NCBI GenBank assembly: GCA_003565095.1
Contig: PXDI01000005.1
Location: 1 to 17,754 of the forward strand
Source: PVC group bacterium
GTDB taxonomy: Bacteria; Verrucomicrobiota; Kiritimatiellia; UBA8416; PXDI01
Direction: 5' to 3'
DNA: 17,754 bases
Shown: positions 13,904-17,754 of the stretch, piece after piece
Numbering within the stretch: position 1 is the stretch's first letter
How the letters are laid out: each line of letters begins with the position of its first letter
Notes under the pieces: generated by a model
Told to the model about the DNA's origin: nothing
Seen by the model: only the letters and a program-made list of their open reading frames with translations
Databases searched by the model: none
Made by a program: the position numbers and the translations under genes

Positions 13904-16272
13904 TAGCTTGTGGCTCCGTTGCGCGTCAATATGTCGCGAATGGCCTTTGCCGCCCTGATTTTGCTAAAGGGTTTGGTCAGCACCGCATCATTGGGTGAAA
14001 GCAGTCCACGAGTAATGAAGTACAGCGGCGTGTATCCCGAGGCAAACAGTACCGGGATCTTCGGATAGCTCTGATGCATTTGACGGACAAACTCCTTGCC
14101 GTTGGTTTCCTCCATCATAAAATCTGAAACAACCAGATCAATTTTGCCGTCAATCTCCCGCAATAGCTGCATTGCTTCGCTTGCCGAACGCGCTTCAGAC
14201 ACCTTGTAGCCCAAATCTTTCAACATGCGTACAATATTCGCGCGCACCATCGGGTTGTCTTCAGTTAACAGGATGGTTCCACCTGGCTGGTTTGTCGCAT
14301 ACCCGTCGCGCTGGTTTTCGGCGGTTGCCAGTAACGGCAGGAATATCTTAAAGGTAGAGCCTTCGCCGGGGTTGCTGTAAACCGTCAATGCGCCGCCGTG
14401 TTGAGTAATGATGCCGTAAGCGGTGGAAAGCCCCAGTCCGGTGCTTTTGCCGGCACCCTTGGTTGTAAAAAACGGATCAAATATACGAGAGATAGTGCTT
14501 TCGTCCATGCCGACACCCGTGTCGCTAATCGCAATTACGCCGTAGCGTCCGGATTCAAGCTCCATGTTGCATGCGCTGCCCGGCAGCGGGATTCTTTCGT
14601 CCGCGGCCACCTCCATCAGGTATGATTCGATCATGAATTTGCCGCCGTCGGGCATGGCGTCGTGGGCATTGACGGTCATGTGGACGAGCACCTGCTCAAT
14701 CAGGGCGGCATCCACTTTTGCTACCAGCGGGTCGTCTTGTGTATTGAGAATTAGTTCGACCCCTTCACCGAGTGAGCGCCGCAGCATTCCCTCGATACCG
14801 CGCAACACATCATTGATGTTTCTTTCGCGCACCGAGATCCGCTGACGATGCGAAAACGCCAGCAAGTCCCCGGTCAGTTCGGATGCGCGTTGTCCCGCTT
14901 CGATAATCTGGTTAATGAATTCAATTACATCCGGTCGGTCCGGAACCTGTGCTTTGACAAATTGTGCGCTTTGCATGATTACCAGCAGCATATTGGTGAA
15001 ATCATGTGCGATGCCGCCGGCGAGGCGGCCGATCGCCTCCATTTTCTGTGACTGGCGCAACTGGCCTTCCAATGCCATTTCCTGGGTGACGTCACGTTTG
15101 ACGGCAACATAGTGTATGATGTTGCCTTCGTCGTCTTTGACCGGGGAGATGACCGCTTCTTCTTCATAAAGGGTTCCGTCTTTGCGGCGGTTGGTGAAAT
15201 GCCCCTTCCAGACGTTGCCCTTTGAAATGGTTTTCCACAGCGATGAATAGAATTTATCGTCATGCTTTCCGCTTTGCAGCACGCCGGGCGCGCTGCCGAT
15301 GACCTCTTCACGCGTGTAGCCGGTCATTTTCTCAAAGAAGGGGTTGACATATTGTATGTCACCCTTTGCATCAGTCAGGATAATCGATTCGGCCGCGGCT
15401 TCAACTGCCGCGGCAAGCTGCACAAGTTCGTCCTCGACCTTTTTCCGCTCGGTCATGTCATGATAAACCCCGAGGAAACCTGATGGCGGCAGGTCATCAC
15501 CCAGTGCCGCCCATGTAGTCATCAGGTATGCGCTGCCGGTGCGTTCGGACGCCATGCATTCGCAGAAGTCAGCATTATCGAAAGATACCCACCCCTCATG
15601 CTTGACCGTTTTGCCGTTACGCAGTTTTTCAAACTTTTCCGGCGGAAGCGTTGGATACTTGAAAAGGCTGCAGCGGGAGTGCAGTTCAGAGATACTTTTG
15701 TTTATGCCGAAAATCTGTCGCGCAGCGCGGTTCAGGTCGCACAACATTCCATCGGCATCATAAATCATCAATCCGACCGGGGAGTTTTCAAAAACCCGCT
15801 CGAATCTACCCTCGGTTTCCTTGAGTGAGCTTTCCGCTTTTGTACGGGCGCGTTTGACATCCGCCTCTTGCAGCTCGCGCGTGATTGCCGGGGCAAGCCG
15901 TGCCAGTTTGTCCTTCATGACATAATCATTGGCCCCGGCGCGCATTGCCGCCACCGCCACATCCTCGCCGATGGTTCCTGAAACGACAATAAAAGGGATA
16001 TCAACCCCGGCCTGCCGCACCACTTCCATGGCGTGCAGCGCATTAAATCGCGGCATGCAGTAATCGGAAACGATAACGTCCCATGTTTCTTCCGTCAGGG
16101 CGGTTTTCATGGCTTCCGGGGTGTCGACGCGGCGTGACACGAAATTCATTCCGTCGCGCCGCAGTTGGCGTTTCAACAGCAGTTCATCGTCCTCGGAGTC
16201 CTCAACCAACAGGATTCGTGTAGGAGTGTTCTTGAGGGGAAGCGGGTCGTTCTGTACAACTGGTGGTATCAT
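13903..16272 (-). CDS. Hybrid sensor kinase: REC-PAS-PAS-HisKA-HATPase-REC
   Basis: This 789-residue soluble kinase begins with a receiver (about 18-135: E24/D25, phospho-acceptor D70 in VSDYCMP, S98, K120). A first PAS is at about 150-275 and a second PAS-PAC at about 285-400, with YVNPFFEKMTGYTREE and a PAC end in VKRDVTQE. HisKA has H423 in GGIAHDFTN; HDFNN is more usual. The ATPase domain has N535 in TVNAHDAMP, G1 box DTGVGMD at 584-590 and G2 box STGLGL at 610-615. A C-terminal receiver (about 665-785) has E671/D672, phospho-acceptor D717, S745 and K767. There are no membrane segments. The N-terminal receiver implies it takes input from another kinase, and the neighbouring CHASE8 kinase is the natural candidate. 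AAGGA lies 10 nt before the ATG. The gene is 49 bp downstream of the CHASE8 kinase and overlaps sppA by 1 bp, which suggests a three-gene transcript. Confidence 0.93.
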   Translation of the reverse strand: MIPPVVQNDPLPLKNTPTRILLVEDSEDDELLLKRQLRRDGMNFVSRRVDTPEAMKTALTEETWDVIVSDYCMPRFNALHAMEVVRQAGVDIPFIVVSGTIGEDVAVAAMRAGANDYVMKDKLARLAPAITRELQEADVKRARTKAESSLKETEGRFERVFENSPVGLMIYDADGMLCDLNRAARQIFGINKSISELHSRCSLFKYPTLPPEKFEKLRNGKTVKHEGWVSFDNADFCECMASERTGSAYLMTTWAALGDDLPPSGFLGVYHDMTERKKVEDELVQLAAAVEAAAESIILTDAKGDIQYVNPFFEKMTGYTREEVIGSAPGVLQSGKHDDKFYSSLWKTISKGNVWKGHFTNRRKDGTLYEEEAVISPVKDDEGNIIHYVAVKRDVTQEMALEGQLRQSQKMEAIGRLAGGIAHDFTNMLLVIMQSAQFVKAQVPDRPDVIEFINQIIEAGQRASELTGDLLAFSHRQRISVRERNINDVLRGIEGMLRRSLGEGVELILNTQDDPLVAKVDAALIEQVLVHMTVNAHDAMPDGGKFMIESYLMEVAADERIPLPGSACNMELESGRYGVIAISDTGVGMDESTISRIFDPFFTTKGAGKSTGLGLSTAYGIITQHGGALTVYSNPGEGSTFKIFLPLLATAENQRDGYATNQPGGTILLTEDNPMVRANIVRMLKDLGYKVSEARSASEAMQLLREIDGKIDLVVSDFMMEETNGKEFVRQMHQSYPKIPVLFASGYTPLYFITRGLLSPNDAVLTKPFSKIRAAKAIRDILTRNGATS

Positions 16273-16321
16273 CCGTTTTCAATCCTTATGGGCCATGACT
16301 TTCAACATGTGAAAATTGAAA

Positions 16322-17754
16322 CTAAACATTAGCATGATTATTCCCCAGGGTGAAGAAGAATGTTGCGCCCGCGTCTTTTTTGCTTTCGGCCCAGATTTCC
16401 CCGCTGTGTTTGTGAATAATGCGTTGGACAATTGTCATGCCGATCCCGGAGCCTTCAAACTCGTTATCCGAATGCAGGCGCTGGAAGGCGGTGAACAGTT
16501 TGTCAACATAAGTCATATCGAAACCGACACCGTTATCACGCACAAAGAATGCTTGACCGCGCGGTGTATCCGTCAGACCGAACTCGATACGGGCTTCGGC
16601 TTGTTTGCCTGTGAACTTATAGGCGTTGCCGAGCAGATTTTCGAGGGCGATTACAATCAGTTTTTCGTCGCAGCGCGCACTTAATCCTTCGGCAATTATG
16701 AATTCAACTTTCCGCGGCGGCTGTTCGTTCTCGCGCAGTGCTAAAGCAATGCTTTCAGCCAGCGCGGATAGATTGATCTGGCGCTTTCGCAAGGATGCTG
16801 TTGTTACCCGCGACAGGCGCAGCAGGTCGGCGATCAATCCGCTCATCCGGTCGGCAGCCTGATTGACCCGCTTCAGATAGTCCAGTCCGGTTTCATCCAT
16901 CTCCCGCACATAATCCTGCTGTAATGCCGTAGTAAAACCGCGCAGGGAGCGTAACGGTGCGCGCAAGTCATGTGAGACCGAATAACAGAAAGCCTCCAGC
17001 TCATGATTGGCGGCCTGCAATTGTGCTGTACGTTCTTCCACGCGCTGCTCAAGATCGCGGTTGAGGCGCCGGACTTCTTCTTCGGCCCGTTTCCGGGTGT
17101 TGATTTCCGTTTGGAGTTTATCTTTGGCCTGCTCTGCTTCATACGCGCGGTCCTCGGCCTGCTGCCGCGATACAAGCAGTGCGCTGGAGCTGGTGCGAAT
17201 CTCGGCCAGCATGTCATTAAACGCCTCCACCAGAGCGTTCATTTCCGCACCGCCGGGGGAAGTGGCACGTAAGTCATAGTTTGATTCGCGGGAAATTGTC
17301 CGGGCGATTTCAGCCAGTTCCAGAATCGGGCTGGAAACAATCCGCTGCAGACGGATAGCCGCAAAATATGCGGCTAGTAGGGCAAAGGCTGCGATAATTG
17401 CGAAAAGCATAATTGCCCGGCGGATTGTTTCGCGCAGGTCGGAAAGGTCATCTTCAATGATAACCATGCCGATCATGTCTCCGCCCAGCATGATTGGTTC
17501 TATTACGGTGAGGCTGTCAGGCGCCCAGAAGTATCCTTTTTTAAGCGGGCCGCTGAAGGTTTCTGCGGGCATTTGCGCATTCCGTTGCCAACTGGCAAAC
17601 ACATTGCCGGTGCCGTCGGTTATCAGCGCGCGGCGGATAGTTCCCTTCTGATTAAGCGCTGAAAGCACCTCCCTTGCGTCACGCCGTACGCCGAACGACA
17701 CTGCCGCCTGTGTGTTCTGCGCGGTTACCTTAGCCAGAATGGTCAAGTCCTCGA
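16322..17754 (-). CDS. Membrane sensor histidine kinase with CHASE8-like sensor and HAMP (N-terminus outside window)
   Basis: The frame is open to the right edge (E-D-L-T-I-L-A...), so the N-terminus, presumably with a first membrane helix, is missing. Numbered from 17746, residues 1-105 resemble a CHASE8 extracellular sensor: LAKV.AQN..AAVSFG..RDA.EVLSAL, then a beta strand with DGTGNVFASW. A membrane helix at about 111-130 leads into a HAMP domain (about 132-185) and a coiled coil (about 190-245). HisKA has H259 in CYSVSHDLRAPLRSLRGF. The ATPase domain has N374 in LLGNAYKFTG, G1 box DNGVGFD at 404-410 and G2 box GSGIGM at 432-437. The SHDLRAPLRS type is common in phytochrome-like and related kinases. 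No receiver is attached. The likely recipient is the N-terminal receiver of the hybrid kinase encoded 49 bp downstream. Confidence 0.92.
   Translation of the reverse strand, partial: EDLTILAKVTAQNTQAAVSFGVRRDAREVLSALNQKGTIRRALITDGTGNVFASWQRNAQMPAETFSGPLKKGYFWAPDSLTVIEPIMLGGDMIGMVIIEDDLSDLRETIRRAIMLFAIIAAFALLAAYFAAIRLQRIVSSPILELAEIARTISRESNYDLRATSPGGAEMNALVEAFNDMLAEIRTSSSALLVSRQQAEDRAYEAEQAKDKLQTEINTRKRAEEEVRRLNRDLEQRVEERTAQLQAANHELEAFCYSVSHDLRAPLRSLRGFTTALQQDYVREMDETGLDYLKRVNQAADRMSGLIADLLRLSRVTTASLRKRQINLSALAESIALALRENEQPPRKVEFIIAEGLSARCDEKLIVIALENLLGNAYKFTGKQAEARIEFGLTDTPRGQAFFVRDNGVGFDMTYVDKLFTAFQRLHSDNEFEGSGIGMTIVQRIIHKHSGEIWAESKKDAGATFFFTLGNNHANV

Overview
The window carries 12 protein genes, plus the last codons of a possible 13th at the left edge, and one short non-coding repeat region. 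No rRNA, tRNA, CRISPR array or recognisable insertion sequence was seen. The gene mix points to a Gram-negative bacterium with type IV pilus or type II secretion machinery: prepilin peptidase, exported proteins with signal peptides, RmuC, SppA and several histidine kinases. The N-terminal 'DGT-x-I-x-G' beta domain on a secreted or membrane protein, and the general feel of the proteins, suggest the PVC group (Lentisphaerota, Kiritimatiellota or Verrucomicrobiota). That placement is an inference from family resemblance, not a demonstrated assignment.

Left part (1-6642, all + strand): the tail of a possible upstream gene, an unrecognised secreted protein (79-1506), and a protein with a signal peptide, a small beta domain and a multi-pass membrane region resembling TM7S3/TMEM198 (1536-2504). 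Next comes a coding-like but startless stretch (about 2455-2682), then leuA and aroE overlapping by 4 bp (2743-5228). After an intergenic spacer with an inverted repeat come a prepilin peptidase (5424-6308) and a small single-pass membrane protein (6373-6642). leuA supplies the first committed step of leucine synthesis and aroE the fourth step of the shikimate pathway, so these two form a biosynthetic pair.

Middle part: a very long exported coiled-coil protein on the - strand (6677-9217) is transcribed divergently from rmuC (9367-10680). The rmuC gene is followed 18 bp later by a soluble GAF-type histidine kinase (10699-11910). A 416-bp gene-free region (11911-12326) is packed with octamer repeats in both orientations, a 12-bp tandem repeat and a canonical G-quadruplex motif on the - strand. 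A stand-alone receiver protein (12327-12884) follows it.

Right part (12887-17754, all - strand): a CHASE8-HAMP sensor kinase cut off by the window edge, a REC-PAS-PAS-HisKA-HATPase-REC hybrid kinase, and sppA, whose start overlaps the stop of the hybrid kinase by one base. About 7 kb therefore holds three histidine kinases and three receiver domains, but no DNA-binding or enzymatic output domain is visible. The cluster looks like a phosphorelay whose output lies elsewhere or works by protein-protein contact.

The features most worth a second look are the octamer/G-quadruplex region next to the orphan receiver, the coupling of sppA to a sensor kinase, and the giant coiled-coil protein beside rmuC. 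I did not find anything I can defend as a clearly new biological system.
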